DNA of 39,758 bases from Gammaproteobacteria bacterium (lineage in GTDB: Bacteria > Pseudomonadota > Gammaproteobacteria > SZUA-229), in contig JAPHQX010000074.1 in NCBI GenBank assembly GCA_026196035.1, positions 1-39,758 on the forward strand, written 5' to 3'. Position numbers and translations under genes: made by a program. The notes under the pieces are model-generated. The model saw only the letters and a list, made by a program, of their open reading frames with translations. It was not told where the DNA came from and ran no database searches. The stretch's first letter is position 1; the number at the start of each line of letters is the position of its first letter. Below, piece after piece: positions 15,271-24,126 of the stretch.

Positions 15271-15561
15271 TTAGATGGCGTAGAGCACATGCTCACAGGC
15301 AGTCAGCTCATAGTAGATAGCGTCGAGATGATCCTTGCTTTGTGCCACGACAATAATGGTAATACTGGTGTAGTTACCGCCTTTACTGGCATTGAGTTTG
15401 ATGGCATCCTCCGGCAGGTCGGGCACATGACGATTAATAATTTCAATCACCGCACCTTCAAGCTCAGGACCGGTTTTACCCATGGCTTTAATCGGAAACT
15501 CACAGGGGAATTCAAACAGGGTTTCTTCTTCTGATGGATTATTGCTCTGCTCGTCACTCAT
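15271..15561 (-). CDS. ybeD: YbeD/DUF493 family protein
   Basis: A 96-residue small protein of the ferredoxin-like DUF493 family. FPCEFPIKAMGKTGPEL at residues 18-34 and the C-terminal YYELTACEHVLYAI match YbeD, which always sits before lipB in this arrangement. Its molecular role is unproven; an ACT-like regulatory fold has been suggested for the family. The acidic N-terminal extension of about ten residues is longer than in E. coli (87 aa). Confidence 0.88.
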   Translation of the reverse strand: MSDEQSNNPSEEETLFEFPCEFPIKAMGKTGPELEGAVIEIINRHVPDLPEDAIKLNASKGGNYTSITIIVVAQSKDHLDAIYYELTACEHVLYAI

Positions 15562-15649
15562 TCTTACCCTGCCTTACCTTTATCACTGAAACACATAAAT
15601 TATAGTATTCCATATTGGGCCGAATTTCCTGTTTCCAACATAGCTTTTG

Positions 15650-15682
15650 ACCCAAAAGACAAAGTCGGGATAGACCCGACTT
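15650..15682 (-). terminator. Rho-independent terminator after dacA
   Basis: AAGTCGGG (15662-15669) pairs with CCCGACTT (15675-15682) around a 5-base loop. On the minus strand TTTGTCTTTTGG follows the stem. It separates dacA from ybeD-lipB-lipA. Confidence 0.82.
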
Positions 15683-15708
15683 ATTGATTACTTCAATATT
15701 GAAAACGG

Positions 15709-16848
15709 TTATCTAAATAACTGGATGATCTGATCCTTGGTGCGCTGCCAGAGGCTGCCTTCATCGACAGACTGTAATGCCACCAGCGGTCTGGAAATGA
15801 TTTCTTCACCATCCAGCATGACTTTCACTGTTCCCAGTTGCTGGCCTTTTTCTACCGGCGCAACAATATCTTTATTCACATCCATAACGGCATCAAGATG
15901 TTTATACTGCCCACGTGGAATGGTTACATGCAGGTCTTCCTGCAGACCCAGGTTCAGCTGCTCGTTTTCACCTTTCCAGACCCTGGCCTGATTCAGACCT
16001 TCACCTGCCGCATATAATTTACTGCTTTCATAAAACCTGAAACCATAACTCAACAATGACTGACTCACATCAGCCCTTGCCTTTTCACTGCGGGTACCCA
16101 GAACCACAGCAATCAAGCGCATATCATCGCGTTTGGCCGAAGAAATCAGACAATAACCAGCCGATTCTGTATGACCTGTTTTCATACCGTCAACAGATTT
16201 ATCTCGCCACAATAATTTATTACGGTTGTACTGAGGTATGCCATTAAATTCAAACTGCTTTTCTGCATACAATTTATAACGTTCGGGAAATTCTTTTATA
16301 ACCGCCTTGCCCAGAGTCGCAATATCTCGAGCCGTTGTTTTATGATTTCTATTAGGCCAGCCGGTACTGTTAACAAAATTGGTATCATTCATACCCAGTG
16401 CTTTTGCATATTGATTCATATAATCAGCAAAGGTAGATTCACTACCTGCGATATGCTCCGCCAGCGCAACTGTCGCATCATTACCTGACTGAATCACCAG
16501 ACCTTTCAACAAATCTTCGACACTCACCTGTTTACCCACTTCGATAAACATCTTTGAGCCTTTCATGCGCCAGGCTTTTTCACTCACGGTTACTTTTTCA
16601 TCCATGCTCAGACGGCCAGCATCCAGCTCTTTATATACCACATAGGCTGTCATCAGCTTGGTAATACTGGCAGGCTCAATCTGTTTATCAATATTTTTTT
16701 CAGCCAGAACACGGCCACTATTAAAATCAATTAACAAATAACTTTTTGCGGGTTGCTTGGGTGGTGAAGGCACAGGTGCAATAACAGCTTCGACAGTGCC
16801 TGAAATAAAAATACATATCAGTAAAAATCTGGTTAACATCTTAATCAT
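15709..16848 (-). CDS. dacA: D-alanyl-D-alanine carboxypeptidase (PBP5/6 type)
   Basis: A 379-residue low-molecular-mass penicillin-binding protein that trims the terminal D-Ala of stem peptides in the periplasm. A signal peptide (residues 1-24) is followed by the S11 transpeptidase domain with SITK (Ser61, Lys64), SGN (121-123) and KTG (223-225), then the beta-rich PBP5_C domain (about 285-375) and a short C-terminal amphipathic helix (WQRTKDQIIQLFR) for membrane anchoring. GAGGGG precedes the start by roughly 12 bases. It follows rlpA by 29 bases and probably belongs to the mrdA operon, ending at the terminator. Confidence 0.95.
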   Translation of the reverse strand: MIKMLTRFLLICIFISGTVEAVIAPVPSPPKQPAKSYLLIDFNSGRVLAEKNIDKQIEPASITKLMTAYVVYKELDAGRLSMDEKVTVSEKAWRMKGSKMFIEVGKQVSVEDLLKGLVIQSGNDATVALAEHIAGSESTFADYMNQYAKALGMNDTNFVNSTGWPNRNHKTTARDIATLGKAVIKEFPERYKLYAEKQFEFNGIPQYNRNKLLWRDKSVDGMKTGHTESAGYCLISSAKRDDMRLIAVVLGTRSEKARADVSQSLLSYGFRFYESSKLYAAGEGLNQARVWKGENEQLNLGLQEDLHVTIPRGQYKHLDAVMDVNKDIVAPVEKGQQLGTVKVMLDGEEIISRPLVALQSVDEGSLWQRTKDQIIQLFR

Positions 16849-16877
16849 TTTTATCTATTTCCCCTCTCTTACCAGTT

Positions 16878-17666
16878 TTAATCAAGCAACACACTGGCTG
16901 TATTATGTCCAATATTGTTTAAATTTTTCAACACTCTGTAGGCCAGATCCATATTGGGTATTGGTCCTATGCGTACACGATACATTTTTTTACCGTCTGA
17001 TTTCCCTTCATAAACACGCACACTCTGAAAACGTTTATCACGCAATTCTGTGGCTACCTGCTCAGCCTTCTCGGACAGTTTAAACGCAGCCACCTGCACA
17101 TGTATCTTGCCACTGGGCTGCACTGCTGATGGCACAACAACAGCTGATGTATTTAAATCCAGACCCGAAGTATTAATAGCGCGAATTTCTACGCGACCGG
17201 TTCCTGTACCAGCAATACCCAGTTTAGTTGCAGCTGCATAGGATAAATCAATAATACGACCATCATGAAACGGGCCGCGATCATTAACTTTAACAATCAC
17301 CTTTTTACCATTATCCAGATGTTTCACTTCAACATAGGTAGGCAAAGGCAGTGTCTTATGCGCTGCGGTCATAGCATACATATCGTAGTCTTCACCGCTG
17401 GATGTTTTTTTACCGTGAAATTTTGTACCGTACCAGGAGGCATCACCTTTCTGCACAAAACCCTGATTGGATTTTAAAACACGGTAGGTTTTACCCATAA
17501 CCTCATAGGATTCAGGATTACCATAACGACTGAACGGTTCATTAGCGGGTATAGCATCTCGAATCTGGTTCGCATCTAATCTAACATTCGATGGTGCACT
17601 ATCACGAAGTGCGCATGATGAAATCAACAAAACAAATACAACAATTAATAATACTTTAAACTTCAT
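16878..17666 (-). CDS. rlpA: septal-ring lytic transglycosylase RlpA (DPBB + SPOR)
   Basis: A 262-residue lipoprotein: basic/hydrophobic signal with lipobox ISSC (Cys18). The double-psi beta-barrel spans about 70-165 with DASWYGTKFHGKKTSSGE, MTAAHKTLPLPTYV and VNDRGPFHDGRIIDLSYAAA. The C-terminal SPOR domain (about 186-262; IHVQVAAFKLSEKAEQVATE, YRVRIGPI) binds denuded glycan strands at the division site. In Pseudomonas RlpA cleaves such strands; the conserved His103 and acidic residues fit that activity. Its ATG overlaps the mltB stop by one base (TAATG), so the two hydrolases are translated together. Confidence 0.94.
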   Translation of the reverse strand: MKFKVLLIVVFVLLISSCALRDSAPSNVRLDANQIRDAIPANEPFSRYGNPESYEVMGKTYRVLKSNQGFVQKGDASWYGTKFHGKKTSSGEDYDMYAMTAAHKTLPLPTYVEVKHLDNGKKVIVKVNDRGPFHDGRIIDLSYAAATKLGIAGTGTGRVEIRAINTSGLDLNTSAVVVPSAVQPSGKIHVQVAAFKLSEKAEQVATELRDKRFQSVRVYEGKSDGKKMYRVRIGPIPNMDLAYRVLKNLNNIGHNTASVLLD

Positions 17667-18676
17667 TAACGACTCGTGAAATATTCAGTGGCCACAGCCT
17701 GACCCAGCTGGTACACCGCCATGGCATACAACGGGCTGTGATTATATCGGGTGATGACATAAAAATTATTCAGCCCCAGCCAGTATTCCTGACCTTTACT
17801 ACCATCAAATTCCAGTAAAGTTGCCATTTCCTCATCGGCAAATGACTGTAGAGGAATAGCGCCCTGTTTTTTAAAATCTTTAACTTTGGTATGTGGCTTC
17901 ATGGCTTTTCCACCCAGTTTACGCGCAGCACTACTTACCTGTGCACGACTCACAATAGGCTTACCCTTAACCCAGCCATGACGTTTGAAATAATTACCCA
18001 CACTACCGATAGCATCCGCTGTGCTTTTCCATAAATCGCGTTTACCATCGCCATCAAAATCTACCGCGTAAGCACGGAAGCTGCTGGAAATAAATTGTGG
18101 CATACCCATAGCACCGGCATATGATCCCTTGAACTCACGGGGATCCGCTTTTTCTTCACGGCTCATTAACAAATATTCTTTCAATTCTTTACGAAAGAAA
18201 CGCTCTCGACTTTGCTGTCTTTCTTTCGTTGTGTTTTCCAGTGGATAATCAAAACCCAGTGTGGTTAAGGCATCCAGCACAGGGTAATTACCCGCACGTT
18301 TGCCATAAAAAGTTTCTACGCCAATTATGGCTACAATAATTTCTGCTGGCACACCAAAATGAGCTTCTGCTTTTTCTAATTCCTCATGATGATCACGCCA
18401 GAATTTAACGCCATTGCTGATACGTTTTTTTGTCAGAAAAATAGGCCGATAGTCTTTCCATGGCTTGCCTTCAGCAGGTCTTGCGATGGCATCGATAGCC
18501 GTGGTCTGCTTCTGTACAGCACTCATTAAGCTGAGCAGATGATTTTGATCAAAACCATGCTGAGCAACCATTTCAGCAATAAAATCCTGCACTTCCGGTC
18601 TTTGATTATAGGCTGCTGATACCGCATATGAATTTAGCGTTATTAGCAGAGAAATTACGATCAGTATCTGTTTCAT
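17666..18676 (-). CDS. mltB: membrane-associated lytic transglycosylase B (MltB)
   Basis: A 336-residue family GH103 lytic transglycosylase that cleaves glycan strands to 1,6-anhydroMurNAc ends, the substrate stream later handled by AmpD. The catalytic Glu is in IIGVETFYGKR (Glu121). LTTLGFDYP, GSYAGAMGMPQFISSSFRAY, VDFDGDGKRDLW, GSVGNYFKRHGW and NNFYVITRYNHSPLYAMAVYQL are family blocks. The N-terminal signal (residues 1-21, cleavage near VSA) has no lipobox Cys, unlike the E. coli lipoprotein, so it may be soluble in the periplasm. It sits between rodA and rlpA, as in Pseudomonas. Confidence 0.94.
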   Translation of the reverse strand: MKQILIVISLLITLNSYAVSAAYNQRPEVQDFIAEMVAQHGFDQNHLLSLMSAVQKQTTAIDAIARPAEGKPWKDYRPIFLTKKRISNGVKFWRDHHEELEKAEAHFGVPAEIIVAIIGVETFYGKRAGNYPVLDALTTLGFDYPLENTTKERQQSRERFFRKELKEYLLMSREEKADPREFKGSYAGAMGMPQFISSSFRAYAVDFDGDGKRDLWKSTADAIGSVGNYFKRHGWVKGKPIVSRAQVSSAARKLGGKAMKPHTKVKDFKKQGAIPLQSFADEEMATLLEFDGSKGQEYWLGLNNFYVITRYNHSPLYAMAVYQLGQAVATEYFTSR

Positions 18677-18734
18677 TATCAGCTTCCCAGGCCCTGTGTC
18701 ATTTTTGCGCCATTCCGGCTCTTTATTATATTAA

Positions 18735-19868
18735 TTATCTTGCCCATATTTTACGATGCGTATTAATTGACATTAACATGCCAAAACTGGCCATCAATGT
18801 CACCATGGATGTGCCACCATAACTAATTAGGGGTAATGGTACCCCAACCACCGGTAAAATTCCTGATACCATTCCCACATTAACAAATAAATAAACAAAA
18901 AACGTCATACTCAGACTGCCACCCAGTAACCGCGCATAGGTATCCTGAGCATTAGCCGCAATCACCAGACCTCTTAATATAATAAAAGCATATAAACTTA
19001 ATAATAGTATGCCGCCGATTAAACCAAATTCTTCTGCAAATACTGCAAAAATAAAATCGGTTGATTGTTCTGGTAGAAAATCCAGATGGGACTGACTGCC
19101 ATTTAACCAGCCACGACCATAGATTCCACCCGAACCTATCGCTATCTTCGACTGTATGATGTGGTATCCAGTTCCCAGTGGATCGCTTTCAGGGTTTAAA
19201 AAGGTTAATACACGATTACGCTGATAATCATGCATAAAATGCCAGAGCACAGGTAATAATGCAGCTCCACTGATACCCATAGCAATCATGAATGACCAGC
19301 TTAAACCCGCCAGAAAAACCACAAAAAGACCTGCTGCAAATATTAATAAGGAGGTACCCAGATCAGGCTGTTTGGCAATTAGAAAAGTTGGCAACAGGAT
19401 TAGCACCGCGGCAAATAACAGTGTTTTTAAGGTCGGAGGCAATGGCTTTTCTGACAGAAACCAGGCCATCATCATCGGGGTGGCCAGCTTCATCATTTCT
19501 GATGGCTGAAAGCGTATAAAGCCCAAATCCAGCCAGCGCTGCGCCCCTTTACCCATATCACCCGCAACCAGTACCAGCACCAGTAAAATAATACCTACGC
19601 CATAAATCCAGGGTGACCAGAAACGCAGACTGGAGGGCGGCACATGGGCCAGTGCCAGCATAATAACGAAAGCAAGAACCAGGCGGGTGGTCTGTTTATT
19701 AATTAAAGCAATAGACTGATCACCGGCACTGTATAGCACCACCATACCGGTAATACTTAACAGTAAAATACCAAATAACAGCAATGGATCAAGATGTAAT
19801 ATACGCACCAGCTTTACCGAAAAACTGCTGCCACCGCCTTCATTCCTGTAACCATTATCACCAATCAT
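18735..19868 (-). CDS. rodA: rod-shape-determining glycosyltransferase RodA
   Basis: A 377-residue SEDS-family inner-membrane peptidoglycan polymerase that works with PBP2 in the elongasome. About ten hydrophobic segments run from LLLFGILLLSITGMVVLY to the C-terminus. Diagnostic stretches are GKGAQRWLDLGFIRFQPSEM, KQPDLGTSLLIF, GTGYHIIQSKIAIGSGGIYG, FLPEQSTDFIFAVFAEEFG and PLPLISYGGTSMV. The WLNGSQSHLDFLPEQSTDF region is typical of RodA rather than FtsW. It overlaps mrdA by four bases (ATGA). The N-terminal MIGDNGYRNEGGGSS is a soluble lead not needed for the fold. Confidence 0.96.
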   Translation of the reverse strand: MIGDNGYRNEGGGSSFSVKLVRILHLDPLLLFGILLLSITGMVVLYSAGDQSIALINKQTTRLVLAFVIMLALAHVPPSSLRFWSPWIYGVGIILLVLVLVAGDMGKGAQRWLDLGFIRFQPSEMMKLATPMMMAWFLSEKPLPPTLKTLLFAAVLILLPTFLIAKQPDLGTSLLIFAAGLFVVFLAGLSWSFMIAMGISGAALLPVLWHFMHDYQRNRVLTFLNPESDPLGTGYHIIQSKIAIGSGGIYGRGWLNGSQSHLDFLPEQSTDFIFAVFAEEFGLIGGILLLSLYAFIILRGLVIAANAQDTYARLLGGSLSMTFFVYLFVNVGMVSGILPVVGVPLPLISYGGTSMVTLMASFGMLMSINTHRKIWAR

Positions 19869-21718
19869 TTCTGTTCCTGAGTTTCAATCCATGCATCCAG
19901 CACTTTTCTGGCGATGGGCGCTGCCACACCACTACCACTACTGCCATTTTCAGCAATCACAGCAATGGCAATTTCAGGCTTATCTACCGGTGCAAACGCC
20001 ACAAATAAAGCATGGTCACGGTGTTTTTTAGCAATAATATCTTCATCATATTCTTCATCCTGTGCCACACCAAACACCTGAGCAGTACCTGTTTTGCCTG
20101 CCATTTTAAATTTTAGTCTTCTACCTGACTGACGTGCAGTTCCCTTAACACCATGAACCACACTGACCATGCCATTTACAATATGATTCCAGTTCATTTG
20201 CCGATTTAATTTCACCGCAGGCAAAGGCGCAATTTCAGTCTGCCGCCCGTCTCCAGTAGCTGGATCATGAATTTCTTTCAATAAATGTGGCTTAAAACCC
20301 TGACCTCGCATGGCCAGAATGGATGTTGCTGATGCCAGCTGCATGGGGGTGGTTAGCATATACCCCTGACCTATACCGGCTATCAATGTCTCACCGGGAA
20401 ACCAGATTTTATTCTTACTGCGCTGTTTCCATTCCCTTGAGGGCAATAGCCCTGAACGCTCACCCTGGATATCTACACCCGTTGCCTTGCCAAAACCAAA
20501 TTGTTGCAGAAATGCATGTATTCTATCTATCCCTAAACGGTATGACAGCTCGTAATAATAGACATCACAGGATTGGGCCAGGGAATCTTCCAGATCAACA
20601 TGACCATGACCGGTTTTTTTCCAGTCCCTGTATTTCCGCTCCTCATTAGGTAACAGATAATAACCTTCACAGGGGATACTTTCTTTATGGCCAATGACTT
20701 TATTTTCCAGGCCGGCAAGACCGACAAATGGCTTGAGTGTTGAACCTGGGGGATATTGACCATACAGCGCCCGGTTATACAGAGGTCGTGTATCGGGATT
20801 CTGTAAACGTCGATAATCTTTACGACTGATACCATGAACAAATAAATTAGGATCGTAACCAGGCATACTAACCAGTGCCAGTACTTCCCCTGTATTAGGG
20901 TCCATCACCACCACAGCCCCGTTATAATCACCCAGCGCTTTTTCAGCAACAGACTGCAGTCTTACATCCAGAGATAAAATCAGGTCTTTTCCTGGCACCG
21001 GCTGCTTTTTCTCCAGTACCCTTAATATCCGCCCCTGTACGTTAACCTCGACACTCTGATGGCCAACCTCGCCATGCAGCTCACTCTCATAATAACGCTC
21101 CAGTCCGGTCTTGCCGATATGACTGGTACCCGCATACTGGGTTTCGTTCACATTTTTCAGCTCGTCCTCATCAATCCGCCCCACATAACCTGTCACATGA
21201 GCCGCACTTTCACCCAGTGGATAATAACGACTCAGACGAGCGGTTATCTCCATACCCGGGTATTGATGCCGATTAACCGCCAGTCGAGCGACTTCATCAT
21301 CTGATAGCTTGGTACGTAAAGGAATACCTTCAAAAGGTCGACTGCGTTTAATCGCCTTACGGAATCGTTTTATATCGGCTTCATCCAGTTCCACCAGTTT
21401 ACCCAGCTCAACCAGTAACCACTCCATGTTGTTAACCTGCTCAGGAATAACTTCAAGGCGATAAGAAGGACGATTTTCCGCCAGCACCACACCGTTACGA
21501 TCAAAAATCAGACCCCGATTGGGCGCTATGGCCATCAGGCGAACACGGTTATTTTCAGACAATTTGTCAAAATGCTGGTATTCAAGCACCTGAAGATTAA
21601 ACAGCCTAACCAGCAGAACAATAATAAAAAACAGGCAAAACACAGCCGCTACCCAGGCACGATGCTTGAATAGAATGGCTTCCTGCAAATGGTCTTTTAT
21701 TAGTGTACGGCGCAACAT
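19865..21718 (-). CDS. mrdA: penicillin-binding protein 2 (MrdA)
   Basis: A 617-residue class B PBP, the transpeptidase of the elongasome. One transmembrane helix (about 23-45) is followed by the pedestal domain (RVRLMAIAPNRGLIFDRNG near 58-76; GYVGRID) and the transpeptidase domain with PPGSTLKPF (Ser326, Lys329), SCD in SLAQSCDVYYY and KTGTAQV. AGIGQGYMLTTPMQLA is also characteristic. It starts 20 bases downstream of the ppa stop. In E. coli and Pseudomonas rsfS and rlmH precede it; here ppa takes that place. Confidence 0.96.
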   Translation of the reverse strand: MLRRTLIKDHLQEAILFKHRAWVAAVFCLFFIIVLLVRLFNLQVLEYQHFDKLSENNRVRLMAIAPNRGLIFDRNGVVLAENRPSYRLEVIPEQVNNMEWLLVELGKLVELDEADIKRFRKAIKRSRPFEGIPLRTKLSDDEVARLAVNRHQYPGMEITARLSRYYPLGESAAHVTGYVGRIDEDELKNVNETQYAGTSHIGKTGLERYYESELHGEVGHQSVEVNVQGRILRVLEKKQPVPGKDLILSLDVRLQSVAEKALGDYNGAVVVMDPNTGEVLALVSMPGYDPNLFVHGISRKDYRRLQNPDTRPLYNRALYGQYPPGSTLKPFVGLAGLENKVIGHKESIPCEGYYLLPNEERKYRDWKKTGHGHVDLEDSLAQSCDVYYYELSYRLGIDRIHAFLQQFGFGKATGVDIQGERSGLLPSREWKQRSKNKIWFPGETLIAGIGQGYMLTTPMQLASATSILAMRGQGFKPHLLKEIHDPATGDGRQTEIAPLPAVKLNRQMNWNHIVNGMVSVVHGVKGTARQSGRRLKFKMAGKTGTAQVFGVAQDEEYDEDIIAKKHRDHALFVAFAPVDKPEIAIAVIAENGSSGSGVAAPIARKVLDAWIETQEQK

Positions 21719-21737
21719 TCAGCGGTTGTTTATCATT

Positions 21738-22277
21738 TTATTTTTTTTCTAATCGGTTATACCGATCAATACTGGTCAGAATTTCCTTTTTGGCCGCTTC
21801 AACATCAACCCAGTTTTCGACCTTAACCCATTTACCCGACTCAAGCGCCTTGTACTGTTCGAAAAAATGGGTAATTTGCCCTAGCAAACCATCATGTAAA
21901 TCCTGTGGACACTGAATATCATCATACAGATTACTTAAACTGCTGGTGGGCACAGCCAGTACCTTATGATCTTCACCGGCTTCATCGACCATTTCCAGCA
22001 TACCCACCGGTCTGCAGCTGATCACTGACCCACTGATTAATGGCACCGGAGTGACCACGAGCACATCGACAGGGTCACCATCCTCGGATAATGTATGGGG
22101 CATAAAACCATAGTTACAGGGATAAAACATGGCTGTTCCCATGAAACGATCCACCACCAGAGCGCCGCTATTCTTATCTATTTCATATTTGACCGGTGAG
22201 CCGTGTGAAGGGATTTCAACCACCACATTAATACTATTAGGTACATCATCACCCAGAGGGAGATTATCAAGATTCAT
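21738..22277 (-). CDS. ppa: inorganic pyrophosphatase (family I)
   Basis: A 179-residue cytosolic family I pyrophosphatase that hydrolyses PPi to phosphate, pulling biosynthetic reactions forward. [18 protein letters not shown] at the N-terminus, [25 protein letters not shown] with the metal-binding Asp residues of the DGDPVDVLV signature, and [23 protein letters not shown] at the end all match E. coli Ppa. It is divergent from adk and reads into mrdA, with only 20 bases between them. Confidence 0.96.
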   Translation of the reverse strand: MNLDNLPLGDDVPNSINVVVEIPSHGSPVKYEIDKNSGALVVDRFMGTAMFYPCNYGFMPHTLSEDGDPVDVLVVTPVPLISGSVISCRPVGMLEMVDEAGEDHKVLAVPTSSLSNLYDDIQCPQDLHDGLLGQITHFFEQYKALESGKWVKVENWVDVEAAKKEILTSIDRYNRLEKK

Positions 22278-22334
22278 GATTTATCCTGTGATTTGACTTA
22301 TTGCCAATTATATCAAGATCTTTACACAGAATAC

Positions 22335-22362
22335 TCGACATTATCACTGCTTTGATTACAAT
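22335..22362 (+). promoter_or_regulatory. sigma70-type promoter of adk
   Basis: TCGACA (22335-22340) and TACAAT (22357-22362) are 16 bases apart, each one mismatch from consensus. Transcription would start near 22369, giving a leader of about 40 bases. Confidence 0.6.
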
Positions 22363-22407
22363 CCATTGACTTATTATTTAAATCAGGATTTAAAGGGTTA
22401 TACAGCC

Positions 22408-23559
22408 ATGAGAATCGTATTATTAGGTGCCCCCGGCTCCGGTAAAGGCACACAGGCCAAGCTTCTAACAGAAAAATATGACGTGCCTCAAATCTCCACA
22501 GGTGATTTATTACGTGCCGCAGTCACCGCACAGACACCTCTGGGTCGCCAGGCCAAAGCCATCATGGATGCCGGCCAACTGGTACCCAATGATATTGTTC
22601 TTGGCATGATAAAAGAACGTTTGCTCAGCCCTGATACTAAAAATGGCTTTATTCTGGACGGCTTTCCACGCAATGTAAAACAGGCTGAAGCGCTGGACGA
22701 ACTGCTCGACAGCCTTAACAAGCCACTGGAAAAATCCATTCTGATAGACGTTGATTTTGATAGCCTGATGCAGCGATTAACCGGTCGCCTGACCTGTAAT
22801 GGCTGTGGCGCGGTATACAATATGTACACTCATCCATCGACCCTGGATGACCAGTGTGATGAATGTGGTAACTCATTACATCATCGTTCAGATGATAATG
22901 AAGAAACCATTGGCAGACGCCTCAAGGTCTATGAGACTCAGACCCAGCCCGTCATTGAATATTATGCCAGCCAGAACATTATGAGTTCAGTTGAAGGCAA
23001 GGGTGACATTCAGGATATCCTGAATTCCATCATTTCAGCCCTGAACACCAAAACCTTAAAAAAACCTGCGCCTAAACCTGTCGCGCCAGTGGTGCCAGAA
23101 GTTGAGCCCGCCACTGAAAAACCGACTGCAGCAGCAGAACCCGTAATCGAAAAGCCTGTAGCTGAAGCTGTTGTAAAAACAGCTAAAAAACCAGTAGCCG
23201 TCAGTCCTGAAAAGGCTCCGGCTAAAAAGAAAACCGCTGCAAAACCGGCTGCCCAGGTAAAAGCGGCTACGAAAAAGAAAGTGGCAACAAAACCCGCTAC
23301 CCAGAAGAAAACACCTGCAGCAAAAACTGCCGTAAAACCTGCCAGCACTAAAAAAGCCGCTGTTAAGAAAAAAGCAGCCGGCAAGAAGAAACCCGCTAAA
23401 AGCAGTGCAGACCAGCTCAAACAGATGCGTACAGATCTGGTAAAACTGCAACAGGAACTAAAAACGGTAAAAGCTGACATCAAGTTGTCTGAGCAACGCA
23501 GCAAGCAGGCAATGATAGAACTGAAGAAGAAAAAGCCGCTAAAAAAGAAAGTCAGATAA
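22408..23559 (+). CDS. adk: adenylate kinase with histone-H1-like C-terminal extension
   Basis: Residues 1-213 are a complete adenylate kinase (2 ADP to ATP + AMP): GAPGSGKGTQAK P-loop (7-18), STGDLLRAAV (AMP site), DGFPRNVKQAEAL, a long LID with CNGC and CDEC (Cys130, 133, 150, 153; zinc-type LID, unlike E. coli) and RRLKVYETQTQPVIEYY. About 170 further residues follow in the same frame: a Lys/Ala/Pro-rich low-complexity stretch with KKPA, PAKKKTAAKPA and KKAAVKKKAAGKKK motifs (about 214-333), then a coiled-coil segment SADQLKQMRTDLVKLQQELK and a final basic KKKKPLKKKVR. Typical Adk is 214-218 aa. The ATG at 22408 is preferred to one 42 bases upstream because it begins the conserved MRIVLLG strand; AAAGGG lies about 10 bases before it. 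Confidence 0.93.
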   Translation: MRIVLLGAPGSGKGTQAKLLTEKYDVPQISTGDLLRAAVTAQTPLGRQAKAIMDAGQLVPNDIVLGMIKERLLSPDTKNGFILDGFPRNVKQAEALDELLDSLNKPLEKSILIDVDFDSLMQRLTGRLTCNGCGAVYNMYTHPSTLDDQCDECGNSLHHRSDDNEETIGRRLKVYETQTQPVIEYYASQNIMSSVEGKGDIQDILNSIISALNTKTLKKPAPKPVAPVVPEVEPATEKPTAAAEPVIEKPVAEAVVKTAKKPVAVSPEKAPAKKKTAAKPAAQVKAATKKKVATKPATQKKTPAAKTAVKPASTKKAAVKKKAAGKKKPAKSSADQLKQMRTDLVKLQQELKTVKADIKLSEQRSKQAMIELKKKKPLKKKVR

Positions 23560-23581
23560 CGCGTTGATAGCTTATCTTTAG

Positions 23582-23621
23582 CCCATAAAAAATGCCCGCA
23601 AATGCGGGCATTTTTTATGGG
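23582..23621. terminator. perfect bidirectional terminator between adk and trx
   Basis: A 19-base arm (CCCATAAAAAATGCCCGCA, 23582-23600) matches its inverse (23603-23621) without a mismatch around an AA loop. GCCCGCA/TGCGGGC gives the GC stem and T6 follows in both directions, serving the two convergent genes. Confidence 0.95.
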
Positions 23622-23639
23622 TATCAGATAAAGCCCCTA

Positions 23640-24035
23640 TCAGGCGTTATCTTCAGCAGCTTTTGCTTCAGCCTCTTTCATCCCTGCTTCAATATCTGCT
23701 TTCACTTTATCCATATCCAGGGTTTTAACCTGCTCGATCATCTGCTCAAGGGCATTAGCAGGCAACATACCGGCTTCGGCAAAAATAATAATCTGTTCAC
23801 GAAAAACCATTAATGTCGGTATAGAACGAATCTGGAAATGTGCGGCTATTGCCTGTTCATCTTCAGTATTAATTTTGCCAAATACAATATCCGGATGCTT
23901 TTCAGATACTTCTTCGTAGATCGGGCCAAACGACTTACAGGGTCCACACCAGGGCGCCCAAAAATCAATAATTACAATATCATTCCCATTGACAGTCTCT
24001 TCGAGATTCTGCTCATTTAAATCAACTGTTGCCAC
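23640..24035 (-). CDS. thioredoxin-family protein with acidic C-terminal tail
   Basis: A 131-residue thioredoxin-fold protein. WAPWCGPCKSFGPIYEE carries the redox pair Cys30/Cys33; the cis-Pro loop is IRSIPTLMVF. The thioredoxin core ends near residue 108 and is followed by about 20 residues rich in Ala, Glu and Lys (KADIEAGMKEAEAKAAEDNA). Start choice: an ATG seven codons upstream has no binding site, whereas the GTG at 24035 has AGGAG six bases before it. The tail and divergence suggest a specialised thioredoxin rather than the main TrxA. It lies downstream of the ABC exporter on the same strand and converges with adk. Confidence 0.85.
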   Translation of the reverse strand: MATVDLNEQNLEETVNGNDIVIIDFWAPWCGPCKSFGPIYEEVSEKHPDIVFGKINTEDEQAIAAHFQIRSIPTLMVFREQIIIFAEAGMLPANALEQMIEQVKTLDMDKVKADIEAGMKEAEAKAAEDNA

Positions 24036-24126
24036 GTTAGTCTCCTGGTCCCGCAATATTTAAACAGCACATTGTACTATATCATTGAGATCTAATATAC
24101 CGATGACCATAGAGGTCATAGCCTCA

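Noticed and set aside
23010-23504. 164-codon antisense frame opposite the adk tail
   Set aside because: It mirrors the low-complexity Lys/Ala/Pro codons as Phe/Ala/Gly-rich sequence; the sense frame has the Adk domain, promoter and terminator.
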